DNA from: Beijerinckia mobilis
GTDB lineage: Bacteria; Pseudomonadota; Alphaproteobacteria; Rhizobiales; Beijerinckiaceae
Direction: 5' to 3'
Length of the DNA: 41,465 nucleotides
Assembly: GCF_000745425.1 (NCBI RefSeq)
Contig: NZ_JQJH01000025.1
Span: 1 to 41,465, forward strand
Each line of letters starts with the position of its first letter. Positions within the stretch are counted from its first letter, which is position 1. A program made the translations under genes and the position numbers. This document shows, piece by piece, positions 1 through 7,722 of the stretch. The notes below the pieces were generated by a model that had not been told where the DNA came from, did not search any database, and saw only the letters and a list, made by a program, of their open reading frames with translations.

Positions 1-114
1 TTCGTCGTGACCAATGATGCTGGCGCTGGCTTCTCGCGTCGCCTGGCCGGCCGTGTCGAGACTGGCCGTCACACGGTCAGCGATCCCGGTATGGGGCTTG
101 CCGACGCGTTTTAA
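1..114 (+). CDS. Phospholipase C, C-terminal end (upstream tandem copy, partial)
   Basis: The window opens inside a reading frame that ends with TAA at 112-114. Its 37 residues match the last 37 residues of the complete phospholipase C downstream at all but two positions. Much of the DNA between about 35 and 95 is also identical to the other copy. It is therefore the 3' end of a tandem paralogue of a phosphocholine-type phospholipase C, an exported enzyme that releases phosphorylated headgroups from phospholipids. The two copies diverge directly after the stop codon. The rest of the gene lies outside the window, so catalytic residues cannot be checked. Confidence 0.88.
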   Translation, partial: FVVTNDAGAGFSRRLAGRVETGRHTVSDPGMGLADAF

Positions 115-147
115 GCGCAACCGGATCAAGTCTTTCAACGATCGAGC

Positions 148-171
148 AGAGCGCCCTTAGGGGCGCTCTTT
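148..171 (+). terminator. Rho-independent terminator of the upstream phospholipase C
   Basis: A perfect 9-bp stem (148-156 with 161-169) closes a four-base TTAG loop and runs into a short T tract. It lies 34 bases after the stop codon, so the upstream phospholipase is probably a separate transcription unit from the downstream copy. Confidence 0.75.
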
Positions 172-359
172 ACCGGCAAATATTCGAGTGTATATCCTTC
201 GACCATGAGAGTGCGACGACGAACGACGATTCCGTGACGATGTCCAATGTTGCACCGTCCAAAAAGCCGCCCCGATCTCCGTTAACAAAAATTTGAATAC
301 AGGCGGGACTTCTGTTTACGTTTTTTTATATAACTGATCGGTCGTAGTTACGGATCATA

Positions 360-399
360 CTGTCATTTTACTATCATTTTTATTACGAATGATTGTCAT
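360..399 (+). promoter_or_regulatory. PhoB (Pho) box upstream of phospholipase C
   Basis: CTGTCATTTTACTATCAT at 360-377 has the 7+4+7 layout of a PhoB box, two CTGTCAT-like heptamers separated by four AT-rich bases. Another heptamer, TTGTCAT, sits at 393-399, 33 bases (three 11-bp units) from the first, so the 11-bp phasing continues. The box lies in the 610-bp gene-free stretch 115-724, in front of a secreted phospholipase. That is a classical phosphate-starvation target. The rest of that stretch holds an AT-rich promoter-like zone (about 285-420) and no convincing gene. Binding by PhoB is inferred from the motif. Confidence 0.7.
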
Positions 400-724
400 C
401 ATCGCTGATTATACGCAGCTAGCATTGTCATTCGACCTTCACTCCCTGCCTGGTGAGATTCATCCGGCGGCGATCACAGGTACGAAACCACTGGCAATCG
501 CGCGCAGCCATCGTGCCGTATCCGTCACCGTCCTTTTCGAGTGGCCGTAGCCCAGCCCGTGTGAATGCACGGAGATGGGATTTCACCGTGGCTGGCTGAA
601 CGCCCGCATCGTGGCGGTCCAGGCAAGTCGCCGGGCCTCACATTCCTTCAGCATGTCAGTAGGCGCGTGGTGCGAATTGCGCGCCGGCAATATTTCGTTG
701 TCTCAAGAAAGGTGGATACAGACT

Positions 725-3082
725 GTGACTACACGTAGACAATTTCTTTCAGGTGCCGCCACCGGCGGTCTCGCCGCGACGACTCTGGCGACCTTTCCGG
801 AAAGCATCCGCCGCGCATTGGCCATTCCCGCCTTCAACGAGACCGGCACCATCAAGGACGTCAAGCACGTCGTCATTATGATGCAGGAAAACCGCGCCTT
901 CGACCATTATTTTGGTACGCTCAAGGGCGTGCGCGGTTTCGGCGATCGTTTCACCATTCCGCTTCCCGACGGCCGCAAGGTTTGGGAACAGACCGATGCC
1001 AATGGCAATGTCGTGTTGCCCTACCATCTTGACGAAACCCAGGGCAATGCCCAGCGCGCCAGCGGCACGCCGCACACCTGGATCGATACGCATAATGCAT
1101 GGGATGGCGGTCGCCTTTCGCAATGGCCGCGCTACAAGAACACCACCTCGATGGGTTATTTCGAGCGGGCCGAGCTTCCGTTCCAGTTCGCTCTGGCGGA
1201 AGCTTTTACGATCTGTGATGATTATCACTGCGCTATTCACACAGGCACTCATGCCAATCGTTCGTTCCACGTGACCGGTACCAATGGTCCGACGGGTGCC
1301 GGCGTGGCTTTCGTGAACAATACGAGCTGGTATTCGGTCGGTCCTTCCACGGCGGGCTTCCAGTGGAAGACCTATGCCGAGCGTCTGGAAGAAGCCGGCG
1401 TGAGCTGGCTCGTCTATGAGAACATCCCCAACCACTACGGTTGTAACCCGCTTCTCGGCTTCGTTCAGTACCGTAAGGCCAACGAGGCTTTACCTGCTGC
1501 TCGCCAGGTAAAGTCATCCGGGAGCTACGGCGATCAGCCGGCTTATTCGCCGGCCGATGCCATCGGCGACCCTCTCGTAAAGGGTTATGGCAATACGTTG
1601 CCGGCAGCCAGCCAAGCCGATTTCGATGCCGGTAATTTCGTTGACGCTTTCCGCAACGACGTCAAGAACGGTCGCTTGCCGGAAGTTTCCTGGATCATCC
1701 CGCCGAGTACCTATTCGGAACATCCCGGACCATCGAGCCCCGTGCAGGGCGCCTGGTATGTCCAGCAGATTCTTGACGCGCTTACTGCCGTGCCAGAGGT
1801 CTGGAGCAAGACCGTGTTCATCGTCAATTTCGACGAGAACGACGGTTATTTCGACCACGTCCCGTCGTCATCGGCTCCGTCTCCCCGCGGTGACGGCACC
1901 TATGCCGGCAAGACCACGCTGAACAGCGACGATCTGAGCTACGAATATTACAACCATCCGATCCCTCCCGGTCTTGATCCCAGCACACAGCCTTCGAGCG
2001 GTCCGGATGGGAATGTATATGGTCCAGGCATGCGTGTGCCGATGTATGTGATCTCTCCCTGGAGCCGCGGCGGCTGGGTCAATTCACAGACTTTCGACCA
2101 CACCTCGGTCCTGCGTTTCCTCGAGGCGCGCTTTGGTATCAAGGAACCCAATATCGCTCCGTTCCGTCGGGTCGTGAATGGTGATCTCACCAGTGCTTTC
2201 AACTTCGCCTTCCCGAACAACGAGCAGCTCCCCACACTTGCGGGCGGCAAGACCAAGGCCGAGGCCGATGCGCTGCGTGCGGCGCAGCAGGCCCTGCCGC
2301 AGATCACGCCTGCTGCCGATCGTGGCCTGCCGGTGCAGGTAACGGGTGTTCGGCCCTCGCGTTCTCTGCCTTATGCGCTGCATGCCTCGGCCTGCGTCGA
2401 GCCGGCGAAAAATGCCGTCAAGCTGCTGTTCGCCAATACCGGCTATGCCGGTGCGGTGTTCCATGTCTATGACAAGCTGAACCTCACCAACCTCCCACAG
2501 CGCTATGCGGTGGAACCCGGAAAGGTGCTTGAGGACGAATGGACGGTGTCGTCAGAAGGCGCCTATGACCTCTGGGTGCTCGGCCCGAACGGTTTCCACC
2601 GCTCCTTCAAGGGGAATATTTCCGTTGCCAAGGCGGGCTATTCGGCTAATCCGGAAATCACTTCCGGCTATGATGCCGTGCGTGGCGGGCTTTATATGCA
2701 GATCCGCAACGGTGGCGGCAGTGCGGCACATCTGACGGTGAAGTCGAACAAGATCTATGAATCGCTCGTCGGCTTCAGTTGCCCGGTTCCTGTGTTCAAG
2801 CCGATGGCTTCTGGGTTTGCCCCGATCCCGCTCGTCGCTCCGCTTCCTGATTTCGTTCCGGCGCATCCCCTGAGCCCGGTCCCCACGACCTCCTGGCAGG
2901 TGGCGGTCCCGGCTCACCGGCGGGTTGAGCTTTTCTGGGATCTGGGCGCCAACGGCTGCTGGTACGATTTCGTCGTGACCAATGACGCTGACGTGGGCTT
3001 CTCCCGTCGCCTGGCCGGCCGTGTCGAGACTGGCCGTCACACGGTCAGCGATCCCGGTATGGGTCTCGCCGACGCGTTCTAA
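725..3082 (+). CDS. Phosphocholine-type phospholipase C, Tat-exported
   Basis: This 785-residue exported phosphoesterase resembles bacterial non-haemolytic, phosphocholine-preferring phospholipase C (PF04185 fold with C-terminal DUF756 repeats). It should cleave phosphatidylcholine or sphingomyelin to diacylglycerol/ceramide and a phosphorylated headgroup outside the cytoplasm. The frame is open from 575, but the GTG at 725 is the better start: AAAGG/AGGTGG lies about nine bases upstream, and it begins directly with a Tat signal (TTRRQFLSG, then an alanine/threonine-rich stretch). The family hallmark MMQENRAFDHYFGT follows at about residues 50-65. Metal-ligand regions such as NFDENDGYFDHV and a late FDHTSVLRFLE are present. 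The Pho box upstream suggests expression under phosphate limitation. A near-identical C-terminus at 1-114 shows tandem duplication. The family is confident; the exact lipid preference is not. Confidence 0.93.
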   Translation: MTTRRQFLSGAATGGLAATTLATFPESIRRALAIPAFNETGTIKDVKHVVIMMQENRAFDHYFGTLKGVRGFGDRFTIPLPDGRKVWEQTDANGNVVLPYHLDETQGNAQRASGTPHTWIDTHNAWDGGRLSQWPRYKNTTSMGYFERAELPFQFALAEAFTICDDYHCAIHTGTHANRSFHVTGTNGPTGAGVAFVNNTSWYSVGPSTAGFQWKTYAERLEEAGVSWLVYENIPNHYGCNPLLGFVQYRKANEALPAARQVKSSGSYGDQPAYSPADAIGDPLVKGYGNTLPAASQADFDAGNFVDAFRNDVKNGRLPEVSWIIPPSTYSEHPGPSSPVQGAWYVQQILDALTAVPEVWSKTVFIVNFDENDGYFDHVPSSSAPSPRGDGTYAGKTTLNSDDLSYEYYNHPIPPGLDPSTQPSSGPDGNVYGPGMRVPMYVISPWSRGGWVNSQTFDHTSVLRFLEARFGIKEPNIAPFRRVVNGDLTSAFNFAFPNNEQLPTLAGGKTKAEADALRAAQQALPQITPAADRGLPVQVTGVRPSRSLPYALHASACVEPAKNAVKLLFANTGYAGAVFHVYDKLNLTNLPQRYAVEPGKVLEDEWTVSSEGAYDLWVLGPNGFHRSFKGNISVAKAGYSANPEITSGYDAVRGGLYMQIRNGGGSAAHLTVKSNKIYESLVGFSCPVPVFKPMASGFAPIPLVAPLPDFVPAHPLSPVPTTSWQVAVPAHRRVELFWDLGANGCWYDFVVTNDADVGFSRRLAGRVETGRHTVSDPGMGLADAF

Positions 3083-3120
3083 GGTCTGTTTTGAAGGCTT
3101 TAGCCGTCGCTCTTGAATCA

Positions 3121-3166
3121 GTTAGGGCATTTTCGAATTCATCGAAAATGCCCTAACACTTTTTTA
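3121..3166 (+). terminator. Strong rho-independent terminator after phospholipase C
   Basis: A perfect 16-bp stem (3121-3136 with 3142-3157) with a five-base loop is followed by ACT and a run of T. The stem begins GTTAGGGCATTTTCGA. Its outer arm resembles the left arm of the palindromic element at 21093, so it may be a repeat-family member used as a terminator. Confidence 0.85.
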
Positions 3167-3322
3167 TTGGATCGGGGCAAAGCCTCGGCTGCGGAATCGC
3201 ATCCTTTGCACGGTCCTCGTTGATCGCAACGGGTCATGATCAACGCGATTTGCTACCAGAGAGCTAGCTTGAGACCTTCACGACTGCATCGAATCTATCC
3301 GATGGGCGTCTGCGGGCCGCAT

Positions 3323-4891
3323 TCAATCCCGCAGCGATGGCAGAGGAAGCGTCTTTTCGATCCGCACGGCTTCCAGTTCGATCCCCGGAATATTGAAGAA
3401 GGCGAGAATTGAGGGCGCGATCTGGGTGGTGAAGACGGGAGCGTCGACGGTTTTGCCTTTGAGACCCGGCGCACTGACCAAGAGCCCGACATGGCGATCA
3501 TCATCGGCCACGCCGCCGTGCTCGGCCAGTTTGGTACCGGACGTATAGACCACACCCTTCTGCGACACGACGAAGAAATCAGGCGTACGGTCGTCCGTCG
3601 CCGGATCGCGATAGATCTTCTTCAGCTCCTCACGGCCGAGGATGGTCTCGATGCCAAGCGCGCTTGAAGCGGCCTTGAGATCGGCCTTGGTTTTTTCCAG
3701 GGCTTCCTCTGTGCGCTTGCTGGGATCGAGCCAGATCAGCGAGGCGTCGTCGGCAATATTGAATCCGTAACCATCATTGGCCAGCACGGTGGAATAAGTA
3801 TCCTTGATCGCACGGCGCTTGGCGAGGTTAATCGGAGACTGGCCATGCTTCGCGCTGATGATGATGGCCGTATCGTCGTAACGATTGTAGGTCTTCAACG
3901 CCGTTACAATCTTGCCGATCGAATCGTCGATGAAAGCGAGTTGCAGGCTCAGCGCATTGCCGGGGGTACCGACCGCATCTGTGTAGCCGCCAACCAGATC
4001 GGCATCATCACCATAACCTGCGGTGGCGAGCTTCTGGCCAACACTCACGGCCTGGAAGTTCATGCCGAACACGGCCGGGACATAGCCGACATAAGTGCCG
4101 ACGCTGTTTTTTGCCTGGATTTGATTGATGACGGCTGTCACCTTGATGCTATCGTAGAGACGCACACCACTGAAGCTTGAGGTGTAATCCTTGCCGGACG
4201 GAGCGCCCGGCAGCTGCGAATTGATTTCCGGTGTATACAGATCTTCAATTCCCTTGCCGGAAGGGCCATTGAGAATTTCGTAGGCAGGATGTTTATCGGA
4301 CCAGGCTGTATGGAGGCTATGGGCGCGCAGCACTTCGAAAATCGTGTTCACGCGAATGAACTGATGCGGATAGACGATTGTGCATTTGCCATTGACGAAA
4401 GTCATGGGCAGATTTGCCGGATCAATTTGCGACAATGCGTCCCCGAGCGTGCCGCCGCCAGTCACATCGGCGAGGCTTTTATCGAGATTTTCGGCAAAGG
4501 TCGTCTCGGCTCCGGGAGTGCCGGCGCAGTTGGAGCTAGGCGCGAAGAAGGTCCGATCATAGCTGTCGTCATAAAACACGCCCGCCGAAAATGGCGTGCC
4601 GCCGGTGACCTGGGCGACCATGCCCGGAAAACTGTCGGATGGAGCGGTGGTGAGGGCATTCGAATAAGTCGTGCCGCGCTTGGCCAAAGCGGCAAGGGCT
4701 CCATTGGGATGGTTTTTGATCCAGAGCCGCAGATCGACCTCATGCATGCCGTCCACGCTGATCAGCAGGACATGTTTCAAATGATTGCCCAATTGACCCT
4801 TTAACGGATCCGGCAATTCATTTGCCCCACCGGCCGTAGAAACGCTTAACAAGGCAACACTTGCCATAAAAAAACGCCGGAATGGCATCAT
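3323..4891 (-). CDS. Secreted alkaline phosphatase-superfamily phosphodiesterase / nucleotide pyrophosphatase
   Basis: This 522-residue protein belongs to the type I phosphodiesterase/nucleotide pyrophosphatase group (PF01663). It would hydrolyse phosphodiester or pyrophosphate bonds in the periplasm or outside the cell. The N-terminus is a Sec signal peptide of about 23 residues. LLISVDGMHEVDL carries the first metal-binding Asp. TTAPSDSFPGMVAQ supplies the Thr/Ser nucleophile region. SDKHPAYEILNG, IIISAKHGQSP and AEHGGVADDDRHVG give the remaining metal-ligand positions. The usual SDHG is replaced by SAKHG, a deviation worth noting. The first ATG is supported by GGGAG eight bases upstream. 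It is convergent with the phospholipase C and fits a phosphorus-scavenging cluster. Only a weak half Pho box is seen upstream (4963-4969). Confidence 0.88.
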   Translation of the reverse strand: MMPFRRFFMASVALLSVSTAGGANELPDPLKGQLGNHLKHVLLISVDGMHEVDLRLWIKNHPNGALAALAKRGTTYSNALTTAPSDSFPGMVAQVTGGTPFSAGVFYDDSYDRTFFAPSSNCAGTPGAETTFAENLDKSLADVTGGGTLGDALSQIDPANLPMTFVNGKCTIVYPHQFIRVNTIFEVLRAHSLHTAWSDKHPAYEILNGPSGKGIEDLYTPEINSQLPGAPSGKDYTSSFSGVRLYDSIKVTAVINQIQAKNSVGTYVGYVPAVFGMNFQAVSVGQKLATAGYGDDADLVGGYTDAVGTPGNALSLQLAFIDDSIGKIVTALKTYNRYDDTAIIISAKHGQSPINLAKRRAIKDTYSTVLANDGYGFNIADDASLIWLDPSKRTEEALEKTKADLKAASSALGIETILGREELKKIYRDPATDDRTPDFFVVSQKGVVYTSGTKLAEHGGVADDDRHVGLLVSAPGLKGKTVDAPVFTTQIAPSILAFFNIPGIELEAVRIEKTLPLPSLRD

Positions 4892-5222
4892 ATTAAATTC
4901 TCCCTTAAGAATTCACGCAATGGTGAATCCGTTTTTCTTAAATGAGCGAACATTGCAGGGAGATGACGTTCTAGTAAGACTTTAAGGATATTATAATATA
5001 ATTTAATATTCTGCTTTAAAACTCGCCTTAATATTATTGAGTGTAGAATTTATTATTGTTGTTATTCCAATAATGATAAAGCGCAGTTTACCAAAAGGGA
5101 TGCAGCCTCGGGCAGTTGGTATCCGCGTGCGGAGCGGCGATCGATAGTCTTGTCTGAATATCTCCGGAGCAGGCGGCCGAATATCTTCGGACGCCCAATT
5201 CAAAAACTTAGCGGTTATGCCC
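4892..5222. other. AT-rich intergenic region
   Basis: This gene-free stretch lies between the phosphodiesterase (transcribed away, minus strand) and the end of the DUF3047-like gene. It is very AT-rich from about 4980 to 5090. It must hold the phosphodiesterase promoter. One GTCAT-type half Pho box is visible on the minus strand (4963-4969), but its partner heptamer is poor. No terminator hairpin with a T tract is obvious for the DUF3047-like gene. Confidence 0.5.
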
Positions 5223-6287
5223 TCAGGTGACGGCATAACAGCGGATCCCGCTGCCGGCGACGACCGAACGGCCTGAATCATCCTCGAAAATTCTAATATC
5301 GCGGAAACGAACTCGACCCCCAAGACGCTGGAAGAGCGAATTTGCGATGAGCCAGACGCCGACAATCCTTGTCGGTACCTCATTGCTGATCGCTTTGCGA
5401 TAATCGGCAGCTATAGGCCGGGTCTCGTCTTTCCACTTGCCAAGTTTTTCCGTGCCCGTTTCGACGATCCAATGAGTCTCACGATCGCACCACCACGTGA
5501 GGGGACAAGCGAAATGATAGCCCGTTGGCAGTTCCTTGCTCCAGAGATAGGTTATATCCAACTCATTATCGAATTCGACTGCCACGCTGATATAGTCATG
5601 CGTCAATGCCAGATCCTCTGGCAATTCAGAGGGGAGCTTCTCCACCAGCCATGACCAGGATAGTCTGGTTTGCTCATTCAGTGGAATGTCGAGAGCCGTC
5701 TGGAGAATACAGCAATCGCCATCATGTGTATCGACCAGAATGTCGGTGCCGGTGCCAGAGAAGATGTTCACCTCCCCGAACATATTCATGAATGTCCAAT
5801 GATCGGGCGGTGTCACTTTGGTCGGAGGGGCGTCCGTGAGTTTGATTGAATAACCAATGCCACCGCCTAAAGCTGTTCTGGCGCCCGGAATCACGGCGCC
5901 ATCGGTCCCGTCCCACCAGGACAGCGCCTTGCAGAACGTCTCGATCTCCCCGTCAGCCCAAGCCTCAAAGACGGTTTCCGCCTCGAAAACGATCTTCCGG
6001 ATAGGACCATTTCCGCCGATCCGAACCCAGAGCGAATATTTGGGCTGAATGATGACAGCGTGATCCTGGTCAAGGATATTGGCACCACTCGAACTTACAC
6101 TGAAATGTTGCCCCTTCGTGACCAGATATCCCGTGCGGGTCCATTCCGTTTCTCCCCCGGTCAGGATAGTGTCACCTGATGGCACGGGCACGATTTCATT
6201 GAAGATGCGCGACGCCGCCGAGCGTTGCTGGCTGTCCCATCGCGCCATTGTTTCTTGTTTCACGGCCTCATGGTCGATTTCCGTCAT
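5223..6287 (-). CDS. DUF3047-like protein with N-terminal LecA-like lectin-type region
   Basis: The protein has 354 residues. The frame extends to 6344, but the ATG at 6287 has a strong GGAAGGA site seven bases upstream. Two parts can be seen. Residues of about 30-130 resemble PA-IL/LecA-type galactose-binding beta-sandwiches: TGYLVTKGQHFSVSSSG, then LWVRIGG and FEAWADGEIETF. The C-terminal half resembles DUF3047: LSWSWLVEKLP, an acidic VEFDNELDITYLWS segment, KLGKWKDETRPIAADYR and RVRFRDIRIFEDD. DUF3047 has no firmly assigned activity, and jelly-roll carbohydrate binding is only an inference. No signal peptide is seen. The divergent TetR gene and the palindrome-rich space between them suggest TetR-controlled expression. 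Confidence 0.6.
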   Translation of the reverse strand: MTEIDHEAVKQETMARWDSQQRSAASRIFNEIVPVPSGDTILTGGETEWTRTGYLVTKGQHFSVSSSGANILDQDHAVIIQPKYSLWVRIGGNGPIRKIVFEAETVFEAWADGEIETFCKALSWWDGTDGAVIPGARTALGGGIGYSIKLTDAPPTKVTPPDHWTFMNMFGEVNIFSGTGTDILVDTHDGDCCILQTALDIPLNEQTRLSWSWLVEKLPSELPEDLALTHDYISVAVEFDNELDITYLWSKELPTGYHFACPLTWWCDRETHWIVETGTEKLGKWKDETRPIAADYRKAISNEVPTRIVGVWLIANSLFQRLGGRVRFRDIRIFEDDSGRSVVAGSGIRCYAVT

Positions 6288-6413
6288 GGCACTTCCTTCC
6301 CGATTTTTGCCTCCCTCGGCACCGTGTGCAGAGCATCTCATCACCCGAGCGCAAGAGAAACAGTTGATTTTCTCGCTGTTTAGTGGCCTTATGCAATTAT
6401 CGCCACGATCGGA

Positions 6414-6500
6414 GTAATAACATTATTACCACGAACGTGGCAATATCAATTTTCTTGCTCATACCAGGCGTCCTTGATCCCAACATGGTGGGATCAAGGA
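6414..6500. promoter_or_regulatory. Cluster of three palindromes between the DUF3047-like and tetR genes
   Basis: Three inverted repeats lie close together in the divergent intergenic space. The first is GTAATAA-CA-TTATTAC (6414-6429). The second is CCACG-AA-CGTGG (6429-6440). The third is a 12-bp perfect repeat with a six-base spacer (6471-6482 with 6489-6500). The first two are typical sizes for TetR-family operators. The third could be an operator or a transcript hairpin; it has no T tract. Confidence 0.5.
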
Positions 6501-6618
6501 AAACTCGGAGGAAAGCTGCCGCCCCGCCGTCGCGGGGACCATGTTTCGATGCGCAAGTCTCAATGAGTCATTCTCATCGAGACTTGGTGTTATTGCTGTC
6601 GGAGACCCTATCCAGCTT

Positions 6619-7194
6619 ATGGCCAGACCCGTTGACCCAGAACTGAAAGCCGCATTACTTGCAAAGATCGTCACCTATATTTGGGAACACGGCATAGCGG
6701 ATTTCTCGTTACGTCCGCTTGCCGTTGCCATCGGATCGAGCCCGCGCAATATCGCCTATCATTTTGGCTCGCGAGAGGATCTTTTGTGTGTGATCTTCAA
6801 TACGATCAGGGAGCGGATGTATGAAGATTTCCGCGGGATCCAGCAGGATGCTGCCTCGGTTGAGGATGCTCTGCGCAAGCTCTGGGCCTGGACGTCCGCT
6901 CAGGAAAACCGCAAACTTCTGAAACTTCTCTACGAGATCTTTGGCACCTCGGTGAACCATCCGGACCGGTTTGACGGCTATGCGAGATGGGTGGCCACCG
7001 AGCGTTTGAAATTCATTGGCATCATCCTGGCCCGGTTCGGCATCGTTGATAATGAAGAGCAGGAGCTTGCGACGCTCATCATGATCATCTTCCATGGCGC
7101 CACCCTCGACTTGACGGCGACCGATGATGTTGCACGCATCGAACGCGTCATCCTCCGATGCATTGAGAGCGTCAAATCCTTCAGGACGATCTGA
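6619..7194 (+). CDS. TetR-family transcriptional regulator
   Basis: The 191-residue repressor has an N-terminal helix-turn-helix: ILxKxVTYIWEHGIADFSLRPLA-type helix one, then AVAIGSSPRNIAYHFGSREDLL, the recognition helix signature of TetR proteins. The C-terminal three-quarters is a helical ligand-binding and dimerisation domain without recognisable specificity. The open frame begins at 6541, but the ATG at 6619 gives the normal TetR start. The Shine-Dalgarno sequence is weak at either place. It is divergent from the DUF3047-like gene and probably controls that gene and itself through the palindromes at 6414-6440. The inducing ligand is unknown. Confidence 0.88.
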   Translation: MARPVDPELKAALLAKIVTYIWEHGIADFSLRPLAVAIGSSPRNIAYHFGSREDLLCVIFNTIRERMYEDFRGIQQDAASVEDALRKLWAWTSAQENRKLLKLLYEIFGTSVNHPDRFDGYARWVATERLKFIGIILARFGIVDNEEQELATLIMIIFHGATLDLTATDDVARIERVILRCIESVKSFRTI

Positions 7195-7722
7195 TGTTCG
7201 ACCGTGTCTGGGAGAGATCGAGGGACCTGTCGTCTCTTCATCTGTCAGCGAAAGATATCGTTTCAAGCGCCGACGCCAGATCGGCCATCCGATCATAAGA
7301 ATGTCATCAACGCGGAGAAACGGGGAATTGTTTATGCCTTGCCGGCAGCCGCAAGGATCTCAAGCGGATGGTGAGAAACTAGCAAGAGTAAATTCAAGAC
7401 CCATTTGAATGGTTTGTTCTCTGCGTCGAGCGAGCCGTCGGATCTTTGTGAAATTGTCTGGGTCCGAGAGCGTCGAAGGCAAATTCGATTTGCTAGCCAT
7501 GCGCAACATATACGGCCCACCGCACTTTTATATGCCGATATGTTCGACAGAGACAGAGACAGAGACTGAAGCGGCTGGCATTGCCAATAATTATTGGAAG
7601 AGGCTCAAAACGCTGAAATGCCTCATGTCCGACGCATATATGCGAGGTGTTTTTGTGGAGCGCTTCGGACGGATCCGAAACGCTCCACGTTTTGCTTCAC
7701 ATTGGATGAAACCGCGCAACCC
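7195..7722. other. Gene-free region between tetR and pit
   Basis: No convincing gene is seen in these 528 bases. Short frames here lack a ribosome-binding site and look like chance. It contains a four-unit hexamer tract (GACAGA repeated three times plus GACTGA, 7546-7569) and, near the pit end, a long hairpin at 7655-7688, listed separately. Confidence 0.5.
7655..7693 (+). repeat. TTCGGA-CGGA-TCCGAA palindromic element (possible terminator)
   Basis: A 15-bp stem (7655-7669 with 7674-7688, one C-A mismatch) closes a CGGA loop and is followed by GTTTT on the plus strand. It closely resembles the palindrome at 11942-11971: both have GAG-GYTTCGGA, a CGGN loop and the complementary arm. It could terminate plus-strand transcription from tetR, or be a REP-like repeat lying between convergent units. 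Confidence 0.55.

Noticed and set aside
4963-4980. Possible Pho box upstream of the phosphodiesterase
   Set aside because: Only one half site (GTCAT) fits; the partner heptamer matches poorly, so it was not listed as a box.
5003-5383. 126-codon minus-strand frame at the end of the DUF3047-like gene
   Set aside because: It overlaps the supported gene in another frame and continues into AT-rich noncoding DNA without a ribosome-binding site.
7546-7569. Four-unit GACAGA hexamer tract considered as a CRISPR or phase-variable repeat
   Set aside because: It is too few units, has no spacers, and lies outside any supported gene or promoter.
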